A stretch of 6,291 nucleotides of DNA from Alphaproteobacteria bacterium (GCA_021774955.1 JAJFIN010000363.1:1-6291), one strand, 5' to 3'. Shown: positions 1 through 6,087, numbered from the stretch's first letter. Program-made: numbers and translations. Notes: a model not told the origin generated them from the sequence alone.

Positions 1-630
1 CTCATCGACGATGGCAAAATAGTGACCGCGCTGGGCCATCATCTCCAGCGAGTACTTCATGTTGTCGCGTAGGTAATCAAACCCGAATTCGTTGTTAGTA
101 CCGTAGGTGACATCGGCGGCGTAGTTTTCGCGCCGTTGGTCATCATCGAGCCCGTGGACAATGCAGCCCACCCGCAGGCCGAGGAATTGATAAATTTGCC
201 CCATCCAATCGGCATCGCGTTGGGCGAGGTAATCATTGACCGTGATGACATGGACGCCGCGTTCGGTCAGTGCATTGAGGTAAACCGGTAAGGTCGCAAC
301 GAGGGTTTTCCCCTCACCAGTTTTCATTTCTGAGATTTCGCCTTCGTGCAGGACCATGCCGCCGAGGAGTTGGACATCGTAATGGCGTTGACCGAGCGTT
401 CGTTTGGCGGCCTCGCGCACAGTGGCGAAGGCTTCGACGAGCAGGTCATCGAGGGTTTCGCCGTCATTCAGGCGCTCTTTGTATTCATCGGTTTTTGCCT
501 GTAAAGCGTTGTCGCTTAGGGCAGCGAACTCTTCTTCCAAGGCATTGATGGCGTCGACCTTCTTGGCCAGTGGTTTAAGGCGACGGTCATTGGACGTGCC
601 AAATATTCGACGAGCAACGGCGCCAAACAT
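1..630 (-). CDS. secA: SecA preprotein translocase ATPase, N-terminal 210 residues (partial)
   Basis: SecA is the cytoplasmic motor ATPase that pushes unfolded preproteins through the SecYEG channel. The visible 210 codons match the family from the first residue. The N-terminal helix contains FGTSNDRR (residues 10-17). The Q-motif region HYDVQLLGGMVL is at 83-94, the Walker A loop MKTGEGKT at 102-109, the VNDYLAQRD motif at 131-139, YGTNNEFGFDYLRDN at 176-190, and the start of Walker B (IVDE) at 207-210, where the window ends. The rest of nucleotide-binding domain 1, the preprotein-crosslinking domain, domain 2 and the C-terminal tail lie outside. The start is set by homology (an MFGAVARRIFG-type opening) and by an AAAGG ribosome-binding site 9 nt upstream (complement of 640-644). 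The gene is divergent from the PPIase gene. No frameshift or missing motif is seen in the visible part. Confidence 0.97.
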   Translation of the reverse strand, partial: MFGAVARRIFGTSNDRRLKPLAKKVDAINALEEEFAALSDNALQAKTDEYKERLNDGETLDDLLVEAFATVREAAKRTLGQRHYDVQLLGGMVLHEGEISEMKTGEGKTLVATLPVYLNALTERGVHVITVNDYLAQRDADWMGQIYQFLGLRVGCIVHGLDDDQRRENYAADVTYGTNNEFGFDYLRDNMKYSLEMMAQRGHYFAIVDE

Positions 631-1076
631 AGGAAGAAACCTTTCTTACCAGGCCGATCGGGATTGATCCCCTCAAAACCGGGCCTTACTTTTGATTGCC
701 GTGCTTCCAAACGGAATATTGATATCCTCTTTTTATAGAAACACTTAGCTGGAAAATCCGCATAAAACCGGGCGCTGAACCCGCCCGAGCGCATTAGTCC
801 CACAAAAGTCCTAAAAATTGAGGAAATCCACGGAGTTGAGGAGACATAAGCAGCCGGCTGGGTGTTGTCAACGCACCCACGCCGCGTTCACCTTGATTTT
901 AATCACTGGCTCCGACAGCCAAGTGTGGTAAATCGGACCGTTTCTTGCGTGGAATCGTGTGCCCCGTCCCAATTTGCCAAAAAATGGCGACGTTTTGTTG
1001 ATTGGATGGTAAAAGGTGAGTGTTAAAGCGCATGGGTGGGGGCGTTTAAAGTGTGCGTACGGGTAAATGGTGACCA
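631..1076. promoter_or_regulatory. Divergent intergenic region between secA and the PPIase gene
   Basis: This 446-bp spacer must hold the promoters of secA (leftward) and of the PPIase-argJ-GNAT-mutT block (rightward). I could not assign convincing -35/-10 pairs on either strand. It contains a secA ribosome-binding site at 640-644, an AT-rich patch around 715-745, a 10-bp perfect palindrome (CAGCCGGCTG, 851-860), a GGGTG/CACCC dyad (860-864 and 874-878), and a short hairpin with an 8-bp stem (904-925). The open frames here (for example 868-1077 minus) show no recognisable protein features and no good start, so I regard the stretch as non-coding. Confidence 0.6.
904..925. other. Short hairpin in the divergent spacer
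   Basis: CACTGGCT (904-911) pairs with AGCC-A-AGTG (917-925), giving an 8-bp stem with a single bulged A (921) and a CCGAC loop. It lies about 150 bp upstream of the PPIase start. No T-run follows it, so it is unlikely to be an intrinsic terminator. It could be part of a 5' leader or be incidental. Confidence 0.25.
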
Positions 1077-2012
1077 ATGGACTTTGATTGGGACGAAGGT
1101 AAAAATCCGACCCACATCGAAACGGCTATTTCATTTATAGCGGTTTTGCTGGGCGTGTGCCTGTTTGGCACAGGTCTGTTTGTCGGTGTGCGCGGCAGCG
1201 TCGACGGTCCCTATCAGAATGTCACGCCACTTGCCGGGACTAAGACCGATATGGTCATCGCCCGGGTCAACGGAAATGCCATTCGGATGTCCGATGTGGT
1301 TATGGCGCAACAGGATTTGCCCAGTGAATACCGCTCTCTGCCGACCATGGATGTCTTCAACGCCGTGCTGGAGCAGCTGATTGATCGACGCCTGATGTCG
1401 GAAGAAGCGCGCCGGTCTGGGTTTGAGCAAAGACGCGATACGCGTAATCAGATCAAACATTACAGCGATGCTGTGCTCAGCGATGCCTATCTCCTCAATG
1501 TCATTGATCAGAAGGCCACCGACCATGCGGTTTTTCAGCTTTATGAAGAACGCTACCTCAAAGCTGAGGCGACCGAAGAGGTTCATGTGGCGCAGATCCT
1601 AGTGCGCACGGAAAAAGAAGCACAGAAGGTTGTGCGGAGCTTGGCTTCGGGAAAAATTTTCGCCGATATTGCGCGGCGCCAATCGGTCGATAGTTGGGCC
1701 GTGCACGGTGGCGATATGGGCTATACGACAACCGAGCGTCTTCATCCGGAAGTTGCCGATGTTCTTCAAGGGATGGCTCCGGGGGCCGTGACGGATCCCT
1801 TTGAGACCAGTTTTGGATGGCATGTCGTTAAACTCATTGACCGGCGACAAAAAACACCGCCGCGCTACAAGGATGTGCGCCAATCGCTAAAACGCGAACT
1901 GGTCCAAATAGTTGTCGAGGATCACCTGCGCCGGTTGCGGGAAACGTCAACAATCGAGCGCTTTACACCGGAAGCGCAAGGCCTTGACAGTACCGTCATA
2001 GCATCCCAATAA
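1077..2012 (+). CDS. Membrane-anchored SurA/PpiC-type (parvulin-like) peptidyl-prolyl isomerase
   Basis: This is a 311-residue protein of the SurA/PrsA/PpiC type, expected to act as a folding chaperone or proline isomerase outside the cytoplasm. A short acidic N-terminus is followed by one hydrophobic segment (about residues 17-38), read as an uncleaved signal anchor. A SurA-N-like helical part starts at IARVNGNAIRMSDV (61-74). The parvulin domain spans about 168-256, with VAQILV (171-176), the HGGDMGY loop (210-216) and FGWHVVKL (246-253). A charged C-terminal helix follows. The first conserved His of the parvulin core (usually HILV) is Gln173 here, while the second His is kept (H249), so isomerase activity may be weak. 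The start is forced by an in-frame TGA at 1071-1073. The only Shine-Dalgarno candidate, GGTGA, sits just 3 nt upstream, so initiation may be inefficient. It is the first gene of the plus-strand block. Confidence 0.88.
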   Translation: MDFDWDEGKNPTHIETAISFIAVLLGVCLFGTGLFVGVRGSVDGPYQNVTPLAGTKTDMVIARVNGNAIRMSDVVMAQQDLPSEYRSLPTMDVFNAVLEQLIDRRLMSEEARRSGFEQRRDTRNQIKHYSDAVLSDAYLLNVIDQKATDHAVFQLYEERYLKAEATEEVHVAQILVRTEKEAQKVVRSLASGKIFADIARRQSVDSWAVHGGDMGYTTTERLHPEVADVLQGMAPGAVTDPFETSFGWHVVKLIDRRQKTPPRYKDVRQSLKRELVQIVVEDHLRRLRETSTIERFTPEAQGLDSTVIASQ

Positions 2013-2076
2013 GGTTCTCTACTCTCTCGCGCGTTCTGCGTATTTGTGCCCTTCAGTGGCGGTTTTGGGATGTCCC

Positions 2077-3522
2077 ATGGCTAAGGCGAAAAAGCCTGCT
2101 TCCAGGAAAAGTCCGTCTGCGGATGTACAGTCCGTGCTTGATCCTCTCTCGGCGGCGATGAAGTCGGCCTTTCTGCGCCAAAGTGCAGGACAGGCCGCGG
2201 TTCATAAAACCAAGGAGCCCCCTAAAAAGAAAAGGGTGCGGCCCGCAGTCGGGAAGAAAGAAGCCGGGCTCGATGACGGTACTCAGGTGTCGCCGCTCGC
2301 TCCAGCTCATTTTCCGAAATTACCAGCCATTGCTGGCGTCGAATTGGGCTGTGCGAAAACTGGCTCCAAGTATAAAGGCCGGACAGATTTTTTGGCGGTG
2401 CGATTGGCGCCTCACACAAGCGTTGCCGGTGTCTTTACCCAGTCGATGACGGCCGCCGCCCCGGTCGAATGGTGTCGGCAAGCGCTGGCCGCAGGCGGTG
2501 TGCAGGCTGAGGCGCGATTGTTGCTCGTCAATGCCGGCAATGCCAATGCCTTTACCGGCCGGGCCGGCATGGACGCGGTCAAAACATTGGCGTCAAAAGC
2601 ATCGACCAGCGAGGGCTGCCGGCAGCGCGATATCTTTATCTGTTCGACCGGTGTGATCGGTGAGCCCTTAGACACCAAGCCACTAATCAAAGGTTTCGGG
2701 CAAGCGTTGAAGAGCGCCACGCCTGAAGCGTGGGAAAATGCCGCACGCGCGATCATGACCACCGATACATATCCGAAGGGGGTCACCAGAACGGCGTTGA
2801 TTGACGGGGTGCCGGTGACGATCAATGGCATCTCCAAAGGGTCGGGCATGATTGAGCCGGATATGGCGACCATGCTGGCCTATGTTTTTACCGATGCCGC
2901 TCTGCCCGCCGCCGTTCTGCAAACACTGCTTGTGCTAGGCGTGCGTGAGAGTTTCAACGCGATCACGGTTGATAGCGATACTTCGACCAGCGATTCTGTT
3001 CTCCTCTTTGCAACCGGTCAGCAGACGGAACAATGTAAAATCACCCGCGCAGGAGATCGCCGCCTGGCTGATTTTCGAAACAAACTTCAAGAAGTTCTGA
3101 CGGAGCTTGCCCATTTGATTGTCAAAGACGGCGAGGGGGCGACAAAGTTTGTGACCGTCAATGTGACCGGCGCGGCAACACCAAAGTCGGCAAAAATCAT
3201 TGCCCGGTCGATTGCCAATTCACCGCTCGTGAAAACTGCCCTTGCTGGTGAAGATGCCAATTGGGGACGGGTGGTTATGGCTGTGGGCAAGGCGGGTGAA
3301 CCGGCGGACCGGGACAGGCTTGCCATTCAATTTGGACCGCACCGGGTGGCTCATAAGGGTGCGCGGGATCCCAACTATAGCGAAGCAGCGGTGTCGCGTT
3401 ATATGAAGCAGGCTGAGATTGAGCTAAGCGTTGACGTTGGCATTGGCAAAGGCCAAGCGCGGATTTGGACGTGCGATTTGACCCACGGTTATATTTCGAT
3501 CAATGCGGATTACCGGAGCTGA
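2077..3522 (+). CDS. argJ: ArgJ: bifunctional glutamate N-acetyltransferase / amino-acid N-acetyltransferase
   Basis: ArgJ moves the acetyl group from N-acetylornithine to glutamate (and, in bifunctional forms, uses acetyl-CoA) in the cyclic arginine pathway of the cytoplasm. Counting from this ATG the protein has 481 residues. Family landmarks are VNAGNANAFTG, the oxyanion-hole motif STGVIGEP (S190-T191-G192), MTTDTYPKG, KGSGMIEPDMATML with the autocleavage site between A264 and the nucleophile T265, ITVDSDTSTSD, GEDANWGR, and the usual C-terminus INADYRS. All appear intact, so the proenzyme should mature into alpha and beta chains. The oddity is a Lys/Arg-rich N-terminal extension of about 71 residues before the conserved core (SPLAPAHFPKLP). 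ATG 2077 has a GGGA ribosome-binding site 6 nt upstream. A TTG at 2044 in the same frame would add 11 residues but has no better support. It starts 64 bp after the PPIase stop. Confidence 0.96.
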   Translation: MAKAKKPASRKSPSADVQSVLDPLSAAMKSAFLRQSAGQAAVHKTKEPPKKKRVRPAVGKKEAGLDDGTQVSPLAPAHFPKLPAIAGVELGCAKTGSKYKGRTDFLAVRLAPHTSVAGVFTQSMTAAAPVEWCRQALAAGGVQAEARLLLVNAGNANAFTGRAGMDAVKTLASKASTSEGCRQRDIFICSTGVIGEPLDTKPLIKGFGQALKSATPEAWENAARAIMTTDTYPKGVTRTALIDGVPVTINGISKGSGMIEPDMATMLAYVFTDAALPAAVLQTLLVLGVRESFNAITVDSDTSTSDSVLLFATGQQTEQCKITRAGDRRLADFRNKLQEVLTELAHLIVKDGEGATKFVTVNVTGAATPKSAKIIARSIANSPLVKTALAGEDANWGRVVMAVGKAGEPADRDRLAIQFGPHRVAHKGARDPNYSEAAVSRYMKQAEIELSVDVGIGKGQARIWTCDLTHGYISINADYRS

Positions 3523-4150
3523 AATCTTGGCGCATCCCCAATCCCAACTAAAGACCGTGTTTCCGATCTCTGTTGATGCCGATAGGGTGGGTACGGACCG
3601 ATCACATTATATCAAGACCGAACGGCTTGTATTGCGGCGATTGCGGCCCCATGATGTTGGGGATGTAACGGCCCTTGTGTCTGATTGGGATGTCGCCAAG
3701 CAGGCAGGATCGATCCCGTTTCCATACACCACAGCCGATGCGGTCGATTGGATCGCTTATGCGGACGCCGCTTGGGAGCGTGGCAGTGAGTATATCTTCG
3801 CCATAGAGCGCGGCACCGATATGCGGCTCATCGGCGCCATGGGCATGCGCCTAAAGCGCGGCTGGCAGGGCCCGAAAGGTCATATCGGCTATTGGATTGG
3901 TAAGCCCTATTGGGCGCACGGATATGCCAGCGAAGCCTTGGGCGCGTTTAAATCATTTTGTCTTAACCAGGTTGGTATGTTGCACCTCGTCGGGACGGTG
4001 TTTGCCGACAATGAACGCTCAGTACGGGTGCTCGAGAAAAATGGTTTTTACCGCCAGCGCTTGCAATGGCGCACCTATCCCGATCGCGGGGGCAAGCGTA
4101 AAGTTTGGGTGTTGCAATGGTCACCCGGCTCAGTGGATGCGATGTCATGA
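3503..4150 (+). CDS. GNAT-family N-acetyltransferase, RimJ/RimL type
   Basis: The predicted protein (215 residues from ATG 3503) belongs to the GCN5-related acetyltransferases that use acetyl-CoA, with RimJ/RimL-like layout. It has the opening strand IKTERLVLRRLRPHD (37-51), the middle strand IGAMGMRL (110-117), the acetyl-CoA binding region IGYWIGKPYWAHGYASEA (128-145), and the closing motif NERSVRVLEKNGF (170-182). The substrate cannot be told from sequence; ribosomal protein N-termini, other proteins or small amines are all possible. The start is uncertain. ATG 3503 overlaps argJ by 20 bp and has no ribosome-binding site. TTG 3527, in the same frame, has GGAG (3515-3518) 8 nt upstream and begins just after the argJ stop; it would shorten the protein to 207 residues without touching the domain. 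The stop overlaps the mutT start (ATGA), which suggests translational coupling. Confidence 0.9.
   Translation: MRITGAEILAHPQSQLKTVFPISVDADRVGTDRSHYIKTERLVLRRLRPHDVGDVTALVSDWDVAKQAGSIPFPYTTADAVDWIAYADAAWERGSEYIFAIERGTDMRLIGAMGMRLKRGWQGPKGHIGYWIGKPYWAHGYASEALGAFKSFCLNQVGMLHLVGTVFADNERSVRVLEKNGFYRQRLQWRTYPDRGGKRKVWVLQWSPGSVDAMS
3515..3529 (+). promoter_or_regulatory. Ribosome-binding site favouring a TTG start for the GNAT gene
   Basis: GGAG at 3515-3518, inside the last argJ codons, is 8 nt before TTG 3527-3529, which is in frame with the GNAT gene and lies 5 nt after the argJ stop codon. The upstream ATG at 3503 lacks such a site. The arrangement is typical of coupled reinitiation after argJ. 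Confidence 0.45.
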
Positions 4151-4548
4151 AGACACTACTGGTCAGCGCTTGTGCTTTGATCGATAAGGCCGGTGCGGTG
4201 TTGTTGGCGCAACGGCCCGAAGGCAAGTCTATGGCGGGCCTGTGGGAGTTTCCCGGCGGCAAAGTCGAACCTGGTGAGACACCCGAAGCTTGTCTTGTTC
4301 GCGAGCTTGAAGAAGAGCTTGCGCTCACCGTGGGCGAACAAGATTTGGAGCCCTTTACTTTCGCCTCTCACAGATATGAGAGCTTTCATCTGTTGATGCC
4401 GCTTTATCTGTGTCGCGCCTGGTCGGGAACATTGTCAGCGCAGGAAGGTCAAGCCCTCGTCTGGGTAAAGCCTGCAGAGATGAATGACTATCCTATGCCG
4501 CCGGCCGATGAGCCATTGATTGCGCAACTGATCGCGCGGCTTCGGTAA
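4147..4548 (+). CDS. mutT: MutT: 8-oxo-dGTP diphosphatase (Nudix hydrolase)
   Basis: MutT hydrolyses 8-oxo-dGTP to the monophosphate and so prevents A:T to C:G transversions. From this ATG the protein is 133 residues, close to the usual MutT length of about 130. The N-terminal strand MKTLLVSACALID is followed by AQRPEGKSMAGLWEFPGGK and the Nudix box from G38 to L60 (GGKVEPGETPEA... RELEEELAL), with the metal-binding R52, E53, E56 and E57 in place. The near-invariant Gly late in the box is Ala59 here. The C-terminal MPPADEP (117-123) corresponds to the FPPANEP segment of E. coli MutT, which contacts the base, with Asp121 in place of Asn. An upstream in-frame ATG (4105) would add 14 non-homologous residues inside the GNAT gene. 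ATG 4147 overlaps the GNAT stop as ATGA and is preferred. The TAA stop lies inside the left arm of a palindromic element. Confidence 0.95.
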   Translation: MKTLLVSACALIDKAGAVLLAQRPEGKSMAGLWEFPGGKVEPGETPEACLVRELEEELALTVGEQDLEPFTFASHRYESFHLLMPLYLCRAWSGTLSAQEGQALVWVKPAEMNDYPMPPADEPLIAQLIARLR

Positions 4549-4653
4549 TTAAAGGGACAGTTTACTTAATTCAAATTTGGGGCAAAAAACATCAGTTTTC
4601 TGCGGATTAATTAAGTAAACTGTCCCTTTAATTATAAACTGTCCCTTTAATTA
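4546..4653. repeat. Palindromic element: perfect 26-bp inverted repeat plus a 19-bp tandem arm copy
   Basis: The left arm (4546-4571) begins TAATTAAAGGGACAG and is matched exactly, in reverse complement, by the right arm (4609-4634). The spacer is 37 bp. The last 19 bp of the right arm (4616-4634) are repeated immediately and without change at 4635-4653. The spacer carries its own small hairpin (GCA-A-AAAAC, ATCA, GTTTT-C-TGC; 4582-4603), so the whole unit can form a nested cruciform. It fills almost the entire convergent gap between mutT and the diguanylate cyclase gene. The GGGACAGTTTAC core resembles, from memory, repeats that accompany REP-associated tyrosine transposase genes in Proteobacteria; no transposase is present here. 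It could also work as a two-way transcription terminator, although the stem is AT-rich. Confidence 0.85.
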
Positions 4654-4661
4654 CGTTTGGA

Positions 4662-4829
4662 TTATGCCGCGACGGCCTGCACTTCAATCTGATGATCATC
4701 GCTTTCTTTGACGCGCTCTTTGGCGACATACATAAGTGCGTCTGCTTTCGATAACATCTGATCGGCCATCACACGGTCATCGACCGTTGAAACGGCGATA
4801 CCGAAAGAGAAGGTGACACCGTCGTGTTT
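4662..4829 (-). pseudogene. Detached 3' end of the GGDEF domain beyond an in-frame stop
   Basis: Reading on from the TAA at 4830-4832 in the same frame gives 55 sense codons and then a TAA (4662-4664). The peptide contains VTFSFGIAV and ADALMYVAKERVKES. These match the standard end of a GGDEF domain: the core strand usually written VTVSIGIA and the last helix ADxALYxAK, whose Lys (K363 in the joined numbering) contacts GTP phosphate in known cyclases. The segment has no start codon or ribosome-binding site of its own and makes sense only as the continuation of the upstream frame. Joined, the gene would encode about 381 residues (4662-5807). Confidence 0.8.
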
Positions 4830-4832
4830 TTA
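4830..4832 (-). other. In-frame TAA interrupting the GGDEF reading frame
   Basis: The codons read TTC GAT GAA TAA AAA CAC GAC. A single-base change (for example TAT to TAA, or CAA to TAA) would explain it. The frame is kept on both sides, so an insertion or deletion in the neighbouring A-run is not the cause. Confidence 0.85.
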
Positions 4833-5807
4833 TTCATCGAAGGTTTTGGTGTTACGGTGGCAAACTAAGCGTGCTTCGGTCAGATCCGTTCGTGGCAAGA
4901 TGACGCAGAATTCATCCCCGCCATAACGACAAGCAATATCGACTTCGCGAATGCTTTTCTTAATCACTTCGCCAACCAACATCAAAATGCGATCGCCTTC
5001 TTTGTGTCCTTTTGTGTCGTTGACCTGTTTGAATTTGTTGAGATCAAAATAAACCAGGCAAAGCGCGGAGTTGGCGCGCTCGGACATGGCGCACTCGCGG
5101 CGTAGTACCTCATGCAGGTAACGATGATTGTAAAGGCCGGTGAGTTCGTCGCGCACCGATTGCTCTCGCAATTGTTCGGTTCGCTCGGCCACAATCTCTT
5201 CCAGAGATTCAGCGTAATCTTCGAGCGAAGCACGGCTCTGCTCCACTTCGGCAACGAGGCTTTGAATGTAGGTATCAAAAACCAATTGCATATCGAACAT
5301 GAGGAAGCGCGTTAATGCATGACGAAATCCTTTGCGCCCTTCTTCGGACTGGAGCAGGGGAACTTTTTCGGACAGGACTTCTTCTATGACTGACTGCAGT
5401 AAAACAATGGCAGAGACATAGAGCTTTGGGGACACACCAATACGCTTGTGTACCTTGCCGATCATCAAACGCTTGTTGACGTATTCCACGTCGTAATAGC
5501 CTTCGAACAGCTCCAAGAGATAACGCCGCATAGCATCTTGAAGGCGTCGCAATGAATCGGAATCGCCGATCATCAGAGTGATTTCAGGAACCTCCAACTG
5601 ACTGGTGTAGAACATGTTTGCGATTTCGTTGGCGTGGGTGGTCACATGCTCTTTCAAGGATAGCATGATACCTTCATCAATTTTGGTTATGCCCAATAGT
5701 GCCTTGCGGCTTTCGATCTCGCGATCGGTAATATGCATTTGTTCCGCGAGCGATTTATCGGTGGAGTTGTGATCGTTCCCAAATTGTTTTTCCAACAATA
5801 CTGACAT
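4830..5807 (-). CDS. Globin-coupled sensor diguanylate cyclase, truncated within GGDEF by a premature stop
   Basis: The 325-residue open part has three regions. Residues about 25-180 form a globin-coupled sensor domain (protoglobin-like) with distal-type Tyr in MFYTSQ (Y67), RRYLLELFEGYYD (94-106) and the proximal heme His in IGKVHKRIG (H120). It probably binds heme and senses O2 or another gas. A coiled-coil linker follows (about 185-218). The GGDEF domain starts at RDELTGLYNHR (219-229), with metal site D255 in YFDLNKFKQVND, GHKEGDR (267-273), the active-site loop RYGGDEF (294-300) and an intact I-site R287-x-x-D290 for product inhibition. Such proteins make cyclic-di-GMP from two GTP. Translation stops at codon 326, before the core strand and last helix of the domain, so the product is probably inactive as a cyclase. 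The frame stays open and family-like after the stop. The gene is convergent with mutT. Ribosome binding is weak (AGAAAG, distant). It could be a pseudogene, a sequence error or a residual sensor. Confidence 0.88.
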   Translation of the reverse strand: MSVLLEKQFGNDHNSTDKSLAEQMHITDREIESRKALLGITKIDEGIMLSLKEHVTTHANEIANMFYTSQLEVPEITLMIGDSDSLRRLQDAMRRYLLELFEGYYDVEYVNKRLMIGKVHKRIGVSPKLYVSAIVLLQSVIEEVLSEKVPLLQSEEGRKGFRHALTRFLMFDMQLVFDTYIQSLVAEVEQSRASLEDYAESLEEIVAERTEQLREQSVRDELTGLYNHRYLHEVLRRECAMSERANSALCLVYFDLNKFKQVNDTKGHKEGDRILMLVGEVIKKSIREVDIACRYGGDEFCVILPRTDLTEARLVCHRNTKTFDE

Positions 5808-5968
5808 TGACTATAATTTTCTTTCTTCGTACGGCGCTGACTTTGATCTTCAAGTGTTTTGGTTAAACCATCGTAAAGTCTGAAGTAATACGTAGACGGA
5901 TTAAAGTTAGTCACCTACATAAAACAATTGGGGATTGTGGGTTTGGTCTGTGGATGATTTTTTTGGCG

Positions 5969-5994
5969 TAGCTTTGAAGGGTTACCGTAAGCTA
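5969..5994. repeat. Imperfect hairpin
   Basis: TAGCTT (5969-5974) is complementary to AAGCTA (5989-5994), and GG/CC can pair within the interior around a GTTA loop. It does not resemble the other two hairpin families nearby and may be incidental. Confidence 0.3.
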
Positions 5995-6008
5995 AGTAAG
6001 GATTTTGT

Positions 6009-6026
6009 CGTGCTTCCGGGATGACA
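6009..6026. repeat. Half copy of REP-like family 2
   Basis: CGTGCTTCCGGG (6009-6020) is identical to the last 12 bases of the window (6280-6291) and is followed by ATGACA, which matches the end expected for the family (TCCGGGGTGAC in the inverse of the copy at 6194-6228). The left half of the hairpin is missing, so this is a broken copy. Confidence 0.6.
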
Positions 6027-6050
6027 AATGAGAGGAACTACAATCCTGCC

Positions 6051-6087
6051 CATGGTTCGAGACGGCGCTAAAGCGCCCCTCACCATG
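6051..6087. repeat. REP-like hairpin family 1, copy A
   Basis: This is a 37-bp hairpin. The outer stem is CATGGT (6051-6056) with ACCATG (6082-6087) and the inner stem is GGCGCT (6064-6069) with AGCGCC (6072-6077). The joints are TCGAGAC and CCTC. The reverse complement has the same length and joint sequences as copy B at 6133-6169. Repeats of this form are common between genes in Alphaproteobacteria (recalled, not searched). Confidence 0.75.

Noticed and set aside
868..1077. 69-codon minus-strand open frame in the divergent spacer
   Set aside because: No recognisable domain, no clear ribosome-binding site, and it covers the expected promoter region of the PPIase gene.
1146..1166. Possible lipoprotein signal at Cys28 of the PPIase
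   Set aside because: The residues before the Cys are L-L-G-V. Valine directly before the Cys does not fit a lipobox, so a signal anchor is more likely.
2044..2076. TTG start for ArgJ at 2044
   Set aside because: It would add 11 residues without homology and has no ribosome-binding site. ATG 2077 has GGGA 6 nt upstream.
4105..4146. Upstream ATG for MutT
   Set aside because: It adds 14 residues not seen in MutT proteins and lies deep in the GNAT gene. The ATGA overlap at 4147 fits family length and operon habit.
4549..4661. Possible CRISPR-like array in the GGGACAG repeats
   Set aside because: Only two inverted arms and one adjacent tandem copy without regular spacers. The structure is a palindrome, not an array.
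5784..5817. Plus-strand promoter with a perfect TATAAT at 5812-5817
   Set aside because: No acceptable -35 element at the right distance (the best TTGTTT is 22 bp away), and no plus-strand gene lies downstream.
5687..5914. 75-codon minus-strand frame overlapping the start of the diguanylate cyclase gene
   Set aside because: It is out of frame with the sensor domain and its overlapping part is only the shifted reading of that gene. No sign of a frameshifted N-terminus.
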